DNA of 64,000 bases from CAYOEV01 sp964403075. GTDB lineage: Bacteria; Bacteroidota; Bacteroidia; Cytophagales; Cyclobacteriaceae. Under the pieces are notes generated by a model. That model saw only the letters and a program-made list of their open reading frames with translations. It had not been told where the DNA came from and did not search any database. Position numbers and translations under genes: made by a program. The stretch lies in NCBI GenBank assembly GCA_964403075.1, contig CAYOEV010000005.1, forward strand, positions 1-64,000, written 5' to 3'. This document shows, one piece after another, positions 45,769 to 53,422 of the stretch; positions within the stretch are counted from its first letter, which is position 1; each line of letters starts with the position of its first letter.

Positions 45769-46905
45769 ATGATGATTTACAGTTGGCGCAACATAGGAGG
45801 GTCCTTTCTGGTATTGTTGGTGCTCTCCATTCCCTTTTGGTTATCAGATATTGATCTGCAACTTCAGGCCTATTTGTACCTACCAGGTAATGGAGGTTGG
45901 TACTTGCATGAACGGGGTTTTTGGCCATTGCTTTATCAGTATGGCGTCCTCCCTGGACTATTGATGGCATTGTTGAGTCTGCTAGCTGTAGCTGCGTCCT
46001 ATTGGCGGGCTGAATGGGTGATGTGGCGCAAGCCTGCCTTACTTTTATTGTTTTCGCTTATGCTGGGTCCCGGTTTGGTAATTAATCTGATTTTAAAAGA
46101 TCATTTTGGTAGGCCACGACCAAGAGAAGTGATTGAATTTCAAGGTAATGAATCTTATCAACCGCTTTTGATTCCGGGTAAAGGTGATGGAAAGTCGTTT
46201 CCGTGTGGACATGGGTCCATAGGTTTCTACTTGGCACTTCCATTCCTTTTTTTGCGTAAACGCCATCTGGGTTGGGCATTGGCCTGGCTGGGTGTGGGCA
46301 TTTTATCGGGTTCGGTGCTCACGGCAGCACGGATGATGGCAGGCGGTCACTTTTTAAGCGACGGGCTTTGGGCCGCCGGTCTGGTTTGGATTTGTGGACT
46401 GCTGGTGGCACGATGGATTAAATTGGACGAACCCGTAGTTCAAAGCTTTTCAAAAAATAAGGCAAGGCAAATGTCCATATTAATGGGTGTTCTTTTACCC
46501 ATAGTCAGCGTGGGATTGCTGTTGGCTACACCCTACATATCGAGTAAGTCATTTGTTTTGAGCCCTGAGAAGATTGATCAGTTACCCCGAGAGCGAATTA
46601 GAATATTGTTGAAAGAAGCAGACGTAAAAGTTAGGTCCGGAGATAGTTTATCTGTGATCTACCAAGCCAACTGTTTTGGCTTTCCCACTAGTAAGATTCG
46701 TCCCAAATGGAACGAGGAGTCTCTCACCTATGAATTGAGGTCTACAGGCTGGTTCACCGAAGTAAACATCCAGGCAGAGATCGTCCTTCCTGTTAGCCGT
46801 GAATGCCAGTTACAACTAAATGAAGGGTACATAACAGCTGAGTCTTTAAACCCAAATCATCATTTAATTATGGGTAACGATGTTCGCCTGACAAATGGAA
46901 ATTAA
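45769..46905 (+). CDS. PAP2-family membrane phosphatase with C-terminal extension
   Basis: About 378 residues. The start is uncertain: ATG at 45769 or 45772, or an upstream start at 45736. The phosphatase motifs are KDHFGRPRPRE, FPCGHGS (Cys for the usual Ser) and GGHFLSD, with several membrane spans. The arrangement resembles lipid A/LpxE-LpxF-like phosphatases. After the last span (about residue 250) follows a C-terminal part of about 120 residues with beta-rich sequence (FGFPTSKIRPKW, TGWFTEVNIQAEIVLP) of unknown role, probably periplasmic. Confidence 0.85.
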   Translation: MMIYSWRNIGGSFLVLLVLSIPFWLSDIDLQLQAYLYLPGNGGWYLHERGFWPLLYQYGVLPGLLMALLSLLAVAASYWRAEWVMWRKPALLLLFSLMLGPGLVINLILKDHFGRPRPREVIEFQGNESYQPLLIPGKGDGKSFPCGHGSIGFYLALPFLFLRKRHLGWALAWLGVGILSGSVLTAARMMAGGHFLSDGLWAAGLVWICGLLVARWIKLDEPVVQSFSKNKARQMSILMGVLLPIVSVGLLLATPYISSKSFVLSPEKIDQLPRERIRILLKEADVKVRSGDSLSVIYQANCFGFPTSKIRPKWNEESLTYELRSTGWFTEVNIQAEIVLPVSRECQLQLNEGYITAESLNPNHHLIMGNDVRLTNGN

Positions 46906-46944
46906 CTGCTTCACATATTTTCTTGTGAGCAACTCGGGCTATTT

Positions 46945-47544
46945 TTAAGTTACAGTGTTCATTTTCAGCTGATTGACGAAATTTTGATCCAATAACCAGA
47001 TGAAATAAGGAGAAAGACTCACATTTCCTCTGCCGCTGAAAATGGACTTGACGTGAAACGCGGTTTTGAAGACCAGATTTTCTTCTTGCAAATACATATT
47101 TACATCTTCCCCTGGCATCACCTCCATCTTAGGCACAGCACCCTCCAGCTGTACCCCCAGAAAATCTGCAATTTCCGTCATCGTTAATGCAGCCATCATA
47201 TTCTCAATTTCCTGGATGAAGCCTTTTTTCATCTTGCGTGCCGTGATTGTCGCATTGTCCATTCCTTCGGGCAAAGCAGCAGCATTGATGGTATCCAGTT
47301 CGTGCGCATTGATGATGAAATAAAAGCCTCCGTTCAAGTCTCCCGTAAAGGCAACCTTCACAATGTTTACTTTAAAACGACCCAACTCATCGAATTCCGA
47401 CACAGGCGCTAAAGAGCCATTTCCGTAGACCGTACGGTCTTTTTGAAGAGGAATATTTAGCATCATTTCCAATGATTGGACGACCTTGTCCATGGCCGAA
47501 TCAACCAATTCACCGATGATCTCTAACTGTAATGTGTTAAGCAA
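46945..47544 (-). CDS. CheC/CheX-like chemotaxis phosphatase domain protein
   Basis: A 199-residue protein with the CheC-like pattern: IIGELVDSAMDKVVQSLEMML at the N-terminus and IQEIENMMAALTMTEIADFLG in the middle, where the Glu and Asn line up with the catalytic pair of CheC phosphatases; a second half repeats the fold more weakly. The start codon is TTG at 47544; a stop codon two codons upstream excludes a longer form, and the next Met is far inside the conserved helix. No chemotaxis genes are near. The role is probably dephosphorylation of a response regulator (inference). Confidence 0.75.
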   Translation of the reverse strand: MLNTLQLEIIGELVDSAMDKVVQSLEMMLNIPLQKDRTVYGNGSLAPVSEFDELGRFKVNIVKVAFTGDLNGGFYFIINAHELDTINAAALPEGMDNATITARKMKKGFIQEIENMMAALTMTEIADFLGVQLEGAVPKMEVMPGEDVNMYLQEENLVFKTAFHVKSIFSGRGNVSLSPYFIWLLDQNFVNQLKMNTVT

Positions 47545-48104
47545 AACCTAAGCGCTTTAAATGACTGCGAATTTACCAAATAGAACTGATCCTAAATAAC
47601 TTTTGTAAAGGTTCGTTGATACCTAAACAAGAAAACTTGCCGAAATAATTGTGGTCTTTGGCTTCCGGTAATGTTCACCGGTTATGCATGAACATCAATA
47701 TTTTCGGTGATCAAAAGCAAGGCGACCCTTTGAAAAGGCGTTCAATGCCCCTAAGAACTATGACTCTCTTTTCAAGTCTATTTATTTAAGACATTTCGAT
47801 CGGCATGTTTGCCCCATTCATCAGCGGTATTTCGATCTAGGGGTTGATTGCTGCTTGAGGAGTGACAATAAATAATTAAGCAAGGATGGCGCTCGGGCCT
47901 GTTCAGTGTCTGAATGCATCCTCCTCACTTTTATTTACACAGTTCCAGAAGATGTTCTTTTTTGAATGATTATAGAGAATGGTAACTTCTGCTCCCGACA
48001 GTCTGAAATGCATGGCTGTTGGCTGGAACTATGGTCTGCATGACCAGCAGAGTGGCACTGTCGACGGATTGCTATATCAATTGGCGAATAGGTAGCTGCG
48101 GACG
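47545..48104. other. 560-base intergenic region without a recognised gene
   Basis: No convincing coding region: only short open frames broken by stops. A 7-base inverted repeat (ATGTTCA at 47671 and TGAACAT at 47689, 11-base loop) is the one structure I notice. It is upstream of the CheC-like gene and downstream of the patatin gene, both on the minus strand, so part of it should hold the CheC-like promoter. TCTATTTG on the minus strand near 47585 resembles a -7 element. Confidence 0.5.
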
Positions 48105-48914
48105 TCAGGAGGCCTTCTTATTCTGGAGTAAAAGATTAAAATCCATTTGATCTGCAGCTTTGTATCCCAAGTTAAAAATCATTCTGGCTTTTTTGAAGTC
48201 AAACATTTCAATTTCTTCCAGGCCATCTGGTTCTACGAAGTAGTCTGCCATTTCCCTAACCCGATCAATGTCAGCGCTTACACTCATTTGAAAAGTGCGG
48301 ACGGCTATTTGAATCAAGTTATCCAACTCCTTGGTTTCTTCTAAAGGGGTAATACTTATCACTAGTGTTTTTTCACATAATTCCTTTATCGGCCTTAGGG
48401 GTAGGTTGTCAAGTAGCCCACCATCTGCGTATTTGAACCCGTTAATTTGGACCGGTTGAAAAACGAAAGGGATACTAGAGGATGCCAGTACAGCCTCCGG
48501 GAGGTTGCCTTTATTGATGTATTCAGCTTTTCCAGTATTCATGTTGGATGTAGTAATTACTAGCGGCGTGGGTAAGTCTTCCAACTGCGAGAACGGAATC
48601 TGTTTTTGAATAAGTTTCTTTAACCCGTCAAGATTAAAAATGCCATGACGTGGCCACATGACTCTGGAATAGCGCCACAGGTTTTGTCCTTCCAGTTGGT
48701 CCATTACCATCTCTGGGTCCTTTCCTGAGGCTAAAAATGCACCGGCTAAGGCGCCTGCACTCACACCAGAATAAATGTCAGGTTGAATGCCAAGTTCTTT
48801 CAGCCGCTTCATGACGCCCAGATGGGCAAAACCTCGTGCTCCTCCGCCTCCAAGGACTATCCCCAATCGGTATTTCTCATTTTTTTTCAGATCATTTAGG
48901 CAAGATTCGAACAT
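48105..48914 (-). CDS. Patatin-like phospholipase
   Basis: A 269-residue cytoplasmic patatin. The oxyanion-hole loop GGGGARGFAH and serine motif GVSAGALAG (Ser near residue 52) with the Asp in ADGGLLDNLP form the Ser-Asp dyad. It belongs to the RssA-like small patatins and probably hydrolyses phospholipids or acyl esters. There is no signal peptide. The gene is divergent from the membrane protein to its right. Confidence 0.93.
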   Translation of the reverse strand: MFESCLNDLKKNEKYRLGIVLGGGGARGFAHLGVMKRLKELGIQPDIYSGVSAGALAGAFLASGKDPEMVMDQLEGQNLWRYSRVMWPRHGIFNLDGLKKLIQKQIPFSQLEDLPTPLVITTSNMNTGKAEYINKGNLPEAVLASSSIPFVFQPVQINGFKYADGGLLDNLPLRPIKELCEKTLVISITPLEETKELDNLIQIAVRTFQMSVSADIDRVREMADYFVEPDGLEEIEMFDFKKARMIFNLGYKAADQMDFNLLLQNKKAS

Positions 48915-48983
48915 GATTAAAGATCGTCAAAAGTTTAAAAAAGGTCAATGCAACTCAAATCAAATTTTTATTGTTTAAACGAA

Positions 48984-49868
48984 ATGCGTGGATTTCCCGA
49001 TACATTGTTTCGCACTCTTCTGTCTGACCAGACCAAAGAAAAAGGGGAAAGACTTATCATTTTTATTGCCGTTGCCACTTTTACCCTGCATCTAATAGTC
49101 ATAGCTCTTGTGAACTTAGGTGTTGTTCCATTGGGCGAAGACACTACTTTTTTCACCAATCCAATCTCGGCCATCTATACCCCGTTTTCTTTCATTCTGT
49201 TATACGAGGTGTACCTATTAATTTACTATCTACCAAAGTCTACAACCAATTACATCGGTAAACAATATGAGGTCATTACATTAATCGTTATTCGAAGAAC
49301 ATTTAAAGACTTACCCGAATTGCAGTTGACACTGGCTCATTTGGAAGTGGATGTCAGGTTTTTATACGACATCATTGCCACGCTAGTTTTGTTTGCCTTG
49401 CTATGGCTGTTTTACCATCTAAATCGCATTCGGTTTAAAAAACTGAATGCATCTGCTGAAATTGAACCGGAAATGCGGCAATTCATCAACATCAAGAAAT
49501 GGATAGCACTGGCCCTTGTTCCGTTATTTTTTGGGATAGCTTTTTACAGTTTTGTGGAATGGATATACTCCCATGTAATATCCCTCAATGAATTGGTGTA
49601 CTTATTGAAAGACATCGACAACATATTTTTTGATGAATTCTTCACCGTATTGATATTGACAGACGTGTTGCTATTGCTTTATTCATTCCTGCACACGGAT
49701 GATTTTAGTCAGGTTATTCGTAATTCCGGTTTTGTCATTTCCACTATTCTTATAAAGTTGTCGTTTGCCACTGATGGCTTGATCAATATTTTGCTGATTC
49801 TGGGAGCTGTTTGCTTCGGAGTACTTATTTTGTTTCTATACAATCTTCATCAGCGCGAACGCGCCTGA
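48984..49868 (+). CDS. Multi-pass membrane protein of unknown function
   Basis: About 294 residues from the ATG at 48984; an upstream ATG at 48948 adds 12 residues. There are six or seven hydrophobic segments. Between the second and fourth is a polar stretch with KQYEVITLIVIRRTFKDL, and a Glu in LLYEVYLLIYY and an Arg pair lie in otherwise hydrophobic helices, as in voltage-sensor-like folds. I do not recognise a family. It is upstream of the small acidic protein that reads in the opposite direction. Confidence 0.75.
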   Translation: MRGFPDTLFRTLLSDQTKEKGERLIIFIAVATFTLHLIVIALVNLGVVPLGEDTTFFTNPISAIYTPFSFILLYEVYLLIYYLPKSTTNYIGKQYEVITLIVIRRTFKDLPELQLTLAHLEVDVRFLYDIIATLVLFALLWLFYHLNRIRFKKLNASAEIEPEMRQFINIKKWIALALVPLFFGIAFYSFVEWIYSHVISLNELVYLLKDIDNIFFDEFFTVLILTDVLLLLYSFLHTDDFSQVIRNSGFVISTILIKLSFATDGLINILLILGAVCFGVLILFLYNLHQRERA

Positions 49869-49870
49869 AA

Positions 49871-50113
49871 TTAAGCCAGAATCATGGAATCTTCCTCTTG
49901 TTCAACAGGGAGGGAAACGCCAGGGGGCAAATCAAGTATCGGGTCATCAGGGGATCTGCCATTACCTGGTCCTCCTCCTTCATCAGAATCAGAAGAATCA
50001 TTCCCTGTATCGCTTATAATACGTTTGATCACATAGATTACAAGTAACAGAGACCCCAGAACCAGGGTGAAATACAAGGGATGGGTATTGATGTAGTCCT
50101 CAAATAGGGTCAT
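49871..50113 (-). CDS. Small one-span membrane protein with acidic tail
   Basis: About 80 residues from the ATG at 50113; a TTG at 50125 adds four. It has one membrane helix (YFTLVLGSLLLVIYVIKRI), then a hydrophilic tail rich in Ser, Asp, Gly and Pro (SDSDEGGGPGNG). The function is unknown. It ends three bases from the end of the convergent membrane protein gene. Confidence 0.6.
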   Translation of the reverse strand: MTLFEDYINTHPLYFTLVLGSLLLVIYVIKRIISDTGNDSSDSDEGGGPGNGRSPDDPILDLPPGVSLPVEQEEDSMILA

Positions 50114-50393
50114 GTCTAAGGTCAATGTTTATTGGACGTCCATACCAAATTGGATGTCGATACAAATGGAATTTGAAATATACTAAGGACCAATCGGAGA
50201 TTCAAATATTCTTCATTAAATCGTATGAAAGCATTTCAAAAGGTCATGCATTCCGTGGGCAGTGTTGTCTCGTGTTTATCAGTTGTGATCAACGCTTTGA
50301 AAATTGATCCAAGCGATTTCTACACGGATTCAAAAGGTTCAATGTAGGAGTAGGAAGTTATTACCTTTTCGTGGTTCGAATTGCCAGAAATTC

Positions 50394-50401
50394 TATATTT
50401 G
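50394..50401 (+). promoter_or_regulatory. -7 promoter element TATATTTG upstream of tRNA-Ser
   Basis: TATATTTG is an exact match to TAnnTTTG and ends 24 bases before the first base of tRNA-Ser, a suitable distance for a short 5' leader. A weak -33 region lies in TTCGTGG. The 280 bases before it (50114-50393) hold no gene that I can support. Confidence 0.5.
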
Positions 50402-50425
50402 CGTTTAGTTTTTCCTCGAGTCCAA

Positions 50426-50513
<88 letters not shown>

Positions 50514-50518
50514 AATAC

Positions 50519-50541
50519 AAAAACCCCGCAGTAGGCGGGGT
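50519..50541 (-). terminator. Minus-strand terminator facing tRNA-Ser
   Basis: A 7-base stem (ACCCCGC at 50523-50529 and GCGGGGT at 50535-50541, loop AGTAG) has an A run on the left, so the minus-strand transcript ends in a U run at 50519-50523. It would stop antisense transcription before it enters tRNA-Ser. On the plus strand the hairpin lacks a U run. Confidence 0.55.
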
Positions 50542-50542
50542 G

Positions 50543-50683
50543 GGTGATGAAGTGAACAAGCCAAGTTTTCTTGGGCTTGAGAACGTCATCAGGCGCACAG
50601 ACGTAGTCTGGTTTTTGTATTGCTGGCATCCATCTTAGGGATCACCGAACGCAGTGAGGTAATCCGTGAGTTAGATGGTGGTA
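50543..50683. repeat. Tandem repeat copy 1 between two tRNA genes
   Basis: About 141 bases, similar to copy 2 at 50685-50830. Shared blocks in order include AAGCCAAGTTT, GTCTGGTTTTTGT, TTGCTGGCA, TTAGGG and CGCAGTGAGGTAAT. No reading frame continues through it, so it appears to be non-coding. Confidence 0.7.
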
Positions 50684-50684
50684 C

Positions 50685-50830
50685 GGTGATGAGGTGAGCA
50701 AGCCAAGTTTACTCGGGCCGCAGAAGGTATCGGTCGCAGGTCCGCAGTCTGGTTTTTGTGTTGCTGGCACATCCTTAGGGCATCAACGTACGCAGTGAGG
50801 TAATTCCGTTGCTATGTGCGTACAGTGGTA
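50685..50830. repeat. Tandem repeat copy 2 between two tRNA genes
   Basis: About 146 bases. The same ordered blocks as copy 1 occur with substitutions and small insertions (for example GCAAGCCAAGTTT and GTACGCAGTGAGG). Both copies end in TGGTGGTA/CAGTGGTA. The divergence indicates an old duplication or a short family of related elements. Confidence 0.7.
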
Positions 50831-50848
50831 GGGATTTTAAATGTATTT

Positions 50849-50870
50849 ATCCGCTTAGCGCGGATTTTTT
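50849..50870 (+). terminator. Terminator between the repeat and tRNA-Arg
   Basis: A 6-base stem (ATCCGC at 50849-50854 with GCGGAT at 50860-50865) is followed by six T residues. It would end transcripts coming from the tRNA-Ser side, so tRNA-Arg nine bases further on would need its own promoter, or the hairpin is only partly effective. Confidence 0.6.
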
Positions 50871-50878
50871 GTTGACTT

Positions 50879-50952
50879 GGTCCCGTAGCTCAACCGGATA
50901 GAGCAGCTGCCTTCTAAGCAGCAGGTTGAAGGTTCGAGTCCTTCCGGGATCA
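50879..50952 (+). tRNA. tRNA-Arg (anticodon TCT)
   Basis: A 74-base tRNA with acceptor stem GGTCCCG/CGGGATC (one G-U pair), D arm GCTC...GAGC, anticodon loop CTTCTAA (TCT, reads AGA/AGG) and T arm with GTTCGAGTC. CCA is not encoded. The next 12 bases lead into a terminator. Confidence 0.98.
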
Positions 50953-50963
50953 CTCCACTTCTT

Positions 50964-50991
50964 ACCCCATACACAAGGTATGGGGTTTTTT
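50964..50991 (+). terminator. Intrinsic terminator after tRNA-Arg
   Basis: A 9-base perfect stem (ACCCCATAC with GTATGGGGT, loop ACAAG) is followed by six T residues. It lies 12 bases after tRNA-Arg. Confidence 0.85.
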
Positions 50992-51032
50992 ATTGACTAG
51001 ATAAAAGCCTTCGAACCAACAGATAAGCTGCT

Positions 51033-51371
51033 TCACGTCAAATAGTCGAGAGTTAAGATCAGTGTAGTCAGATGAAGAAACTGATCAAAACCTAATATTG
51101 GGTAAAACACTCTGGGGCGATGTGCGAATTTGCTAGCCGCTTTACTAGTGAAGAAATCCGTAATGAGATGTAAGCCTCCGTTGATGCCGGCATATATCAG
51201 AGCCTCCTTTAAAGGTAGCATCAGGGCAACGCCCAATGCCAAAATAATCGTGTAGGTACCCACATGGAGTAAAAGCCAGTAATTATCCTGCGCCTTTTTA
51301 ACGGCCATTTGAGTGGTTTGAAAAAGATAGTCGCCTACCCAATGAATAAAAAATAGTACAATGAGATTCAC
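51033..51371 (-). CDS. DUF3307-family membrane protein
   Basis: A 112-residue protein with three or four hydrophobic segments. HWVGDYLFQTTQMAVKKAQ near the N-terminus and the later HLITDFFTSK are typical of DUF3307, a family of short membrane proteins with a metal-like HxxxD pattern and unknown function. It stands alone, facing the tRNA pair. Confidence 0.85.
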   Translation of the reverse strand: MNLIVLFFIHWVGDYLFQTTQMAVKKAQDNYWLLLHVGTYTIILALGVALMLPLKEALIYAGINGGLHLITDFFTSKAASKFAHRPRVFYPILGFDQFLHLTTLILTLDYLT

Positions 51372-51474
51372 GCCAGGAAGTTATGCATTTGCTTAGATAA
51401 GTGGTAATTGTTAACAGATACTTAAAAGCACATTATGCGCATAGATGATGAGACCTGGGTATCTTAATTGCTGC

Positions 51475-53421
51475 ATGGCATTACCATTTTCTTTTAAAAC
51501 ATTTCAACAGCATTTGCTATTCTGGTTTTTGATTTTCATTTCCAGCAGTGGAGTGATTGTGGCTTTATGTCTGGGCTATCTGAGGCTAAGGGAAGACACG
51601 CTGGAAACTACAGAAAAAATTGAACACAGTTATCTAACACTTCTGCAGACGGTGCGTGCTCAGCAGAACTTTTTTAGCTACGAACCAAAAAATCCAAAGT
51701 TTTTTGAGAGTCAGGAAAGCGCTTATTTGTCTGAGTACCGCCAGTACTTGGACAGTACCCGCCACTTATTGAATGAGACAGGGAATGACAATATTTTAAA
51801 AAACAGTCAGTTGCTTCAACAAGTCAATGCGCAGATGGACACCATGGACGCCCTTTTTCATACGGTTTTGCAACTTATTCTTAAAAGGGGCTATAAAGAT
51901 TACCGACTTGAAGGCCGCATGCGTGAATATGCCCATCTAATTGAAGCTTCCGATATCATTTCGTCCAAAGATGTGCTGACTCTGAGAAGGCATGAGAAGG
52001 ATTTTATCATTAGAAATGACCTGGCTTATGTGGCGCGATTTAATGCCCAGGCATTGTATATGCTAAAGCAACTGAAAAGTAAATCTGGCAGACAACAACT
52101 GGCACGCGTCCTAGCGACTTACCAGCGACTTTTTAATGAACTGGTAGAGCTAGATGCAAAAATTGGAATTAAAGACAATACAGCACTCAAGCAAAAACTA
52201 GATCAGGTCATTTTCAAACTAGAAGCAGATTTTAAGCAATTACTCGTACAGGTAGCAAGAATTAAAGAAAAGGCTTTTAAACGATTGAATATCGCCTTTA
52301 TCACCGTCGGTATTGCGCTTATCTTGCTAAGTGTTTATACAAGCGCTGTAGTCGCCAGACGAATCACTTCTCCGTTAAGAGATCTGGCTATGCATATCAC
52401 TAGATTTGTGGACAGTAATTTCGCCCTGGAGGACCAGCACCCGGTAGCGCGCACGCAGGATGAAATTGGACAACTCACCGAAAACTTCAGTAAGCTAAAA
52501 GAAGAAGTGATCGGCCAAATGAAATTCTTCAAACAGAAAGTTGAGGAAAGAACAAAGGAGCTGGCAGAAACGAATGAGGCCAATAAGCGATTTGTGCCAA
52601 AAGAATTTCTAAATTATCTGGGACATACCAGCATTCGTGAGGTACAGCTCGGCAATCACGTAAAGAAGGAAATGACAGTATTATTTACCGACATTCGTTC
52701 CTTTACACAGCTTTCTGAGCGATTGTCACCTCGTGAAAATTTTGAATTTATCAATCAATACCTGCATCGGGTGGTCCCCCTCATTCAGGCACATGACGGA
52801 TTCATCGATAAATATATAGGAGACTCTATCATGGCCTTATTTCCAGGCTCACCCAATGATGCCGCCCGTTTTAATGTAGCTTTTCGCGACACGCTCAACA
52901 CTTTAAACAATGAAAGGGCAACTCTAGGACAGATGCCGATCCTGACGGGGACGGGGGTGCATACCGGGGAACTTATTCTCGGCACCATTGGACATAACGA
53001 CCGTCTTGAGACTACGGTTATTTCAGATGCAGTAAATATTGCCGCACGACTTGAGGGCCTAACCAAATTCTATGAGGTTTGTACCATTGTTTCAGAAGAA
53101 GTTGTGGGAAGACTCCAACCAGGCACACCGGTCAGATTTTTAGATGTAGTCCGTGTGAAGGGCAAAACCCGAACCCTTGCAGTATATGAATTGATTCATC
53201 CCGGAGAGAGAGATAAAATTGCCAACCTTCCTATTTACGAACATGCGACCGAATCACTGCGCGAACAACGTTTCAACGAAGCGAGAGAATCATTGATGCA
53301 TCTGCAAGATGTACTTCCAGACGATGCGGTAGTTCAAAAATTATTGGTGCGTTGTCTTGATTTTCAACAAAATGGATTGCCTGACGGATGGGACGGCGTT
53401 TTGTCAATGAATACCAAATGA
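51475..53421 (+). CDS. Membrane-bound class III adenylate/guanylate cyclase with HAMP domain
   Basis: About 648 residues. The ATG at 51475 starts MALPFSFKT; starts at 51445/51448 add ten residues or fewer. A first membrane helix (about residues 15-37) is followed by a long helical sensor region of about 220 residues without a known domain name, a second helix near residues 270-292, a HAMP domain (RRITSPLRDLAMHITRF) and a class III cyclase domain (residues about 385-570). Metal Asp residues are in VLFTDIRSFT and YIGDSIMALF; VNIAARLEG holds the transition-state Asn and Arg. A C-terminal helical region follows. It would make cAMP in response to a periplasmic signal. Confidence 0.93.
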   Translation: MALPFSFKTFQQHLLFWFLIFISSSGVIVALCLGYLRLREDTLETTEKIEHSYLTLLQTVRAQQNFFSYEPKNPKFFESQESAYLSEYRQYLDSTRHLLNETGNDNILKNSQLLQQVNAQMDTMDALFHTVLQLILKRGYKDYRLEGRMREYAHLIEASDIISSKDVLTLRRHEKDFIIRNDLAYVARFNAQALYMLKQLKSKSGRQQLARVLATYQRLFNELVELDAKIGIKDNTALKQKLDQVIFKLEADFKQLLVQVARIKEKAFKRLNIAFITVGIALILLSVYTSAVVARRITSPLRDLAMHITRFVDSNFALEDQHPVARTQDEIGQLTENFSKLKEEVIGQMKFFKQKVEERTKELAETNEANKRFVPKEFLNYLGHTSIREVQLGNHVKKEMTVLFTDIRSFTQLSERLSPRENFEFINQYLHRVVPLIQAHDGFIDKYIGDSIMALFPGSPNDAARFNVAFRDTLNTLNNERATLGQMPILTGTGVHTGELILGTIGHNDRLETTVISDAVNIAARLEGLTKFYEVCTIVSEEVVGRLQPGTPVRFLDVVRVKGKTRTLAVYELIHPGERDKIANLPIYEHATESLREQRFNEARESLMHLQDVLPDDAVVQKLLVRCLDFQQNGLPDGWDGVLSMNTK

Positions 53422-53422
53422 T

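Noticed and set aside
47979..48095. Short open frame of 38 codons in the 560-base gap
   Set aside because: No homologue recognised, no promoter or ribosome site and frequent stops in neighbouring frames; not enough support.
50583..50830. Possible remnant of a GIY-YIG endonuclease next to tRNA genes
   Set aside because: Such genes occur beside tRNAs in Bacteroidota, but no GIY or YIG motif or continuing frame is found on either strand.
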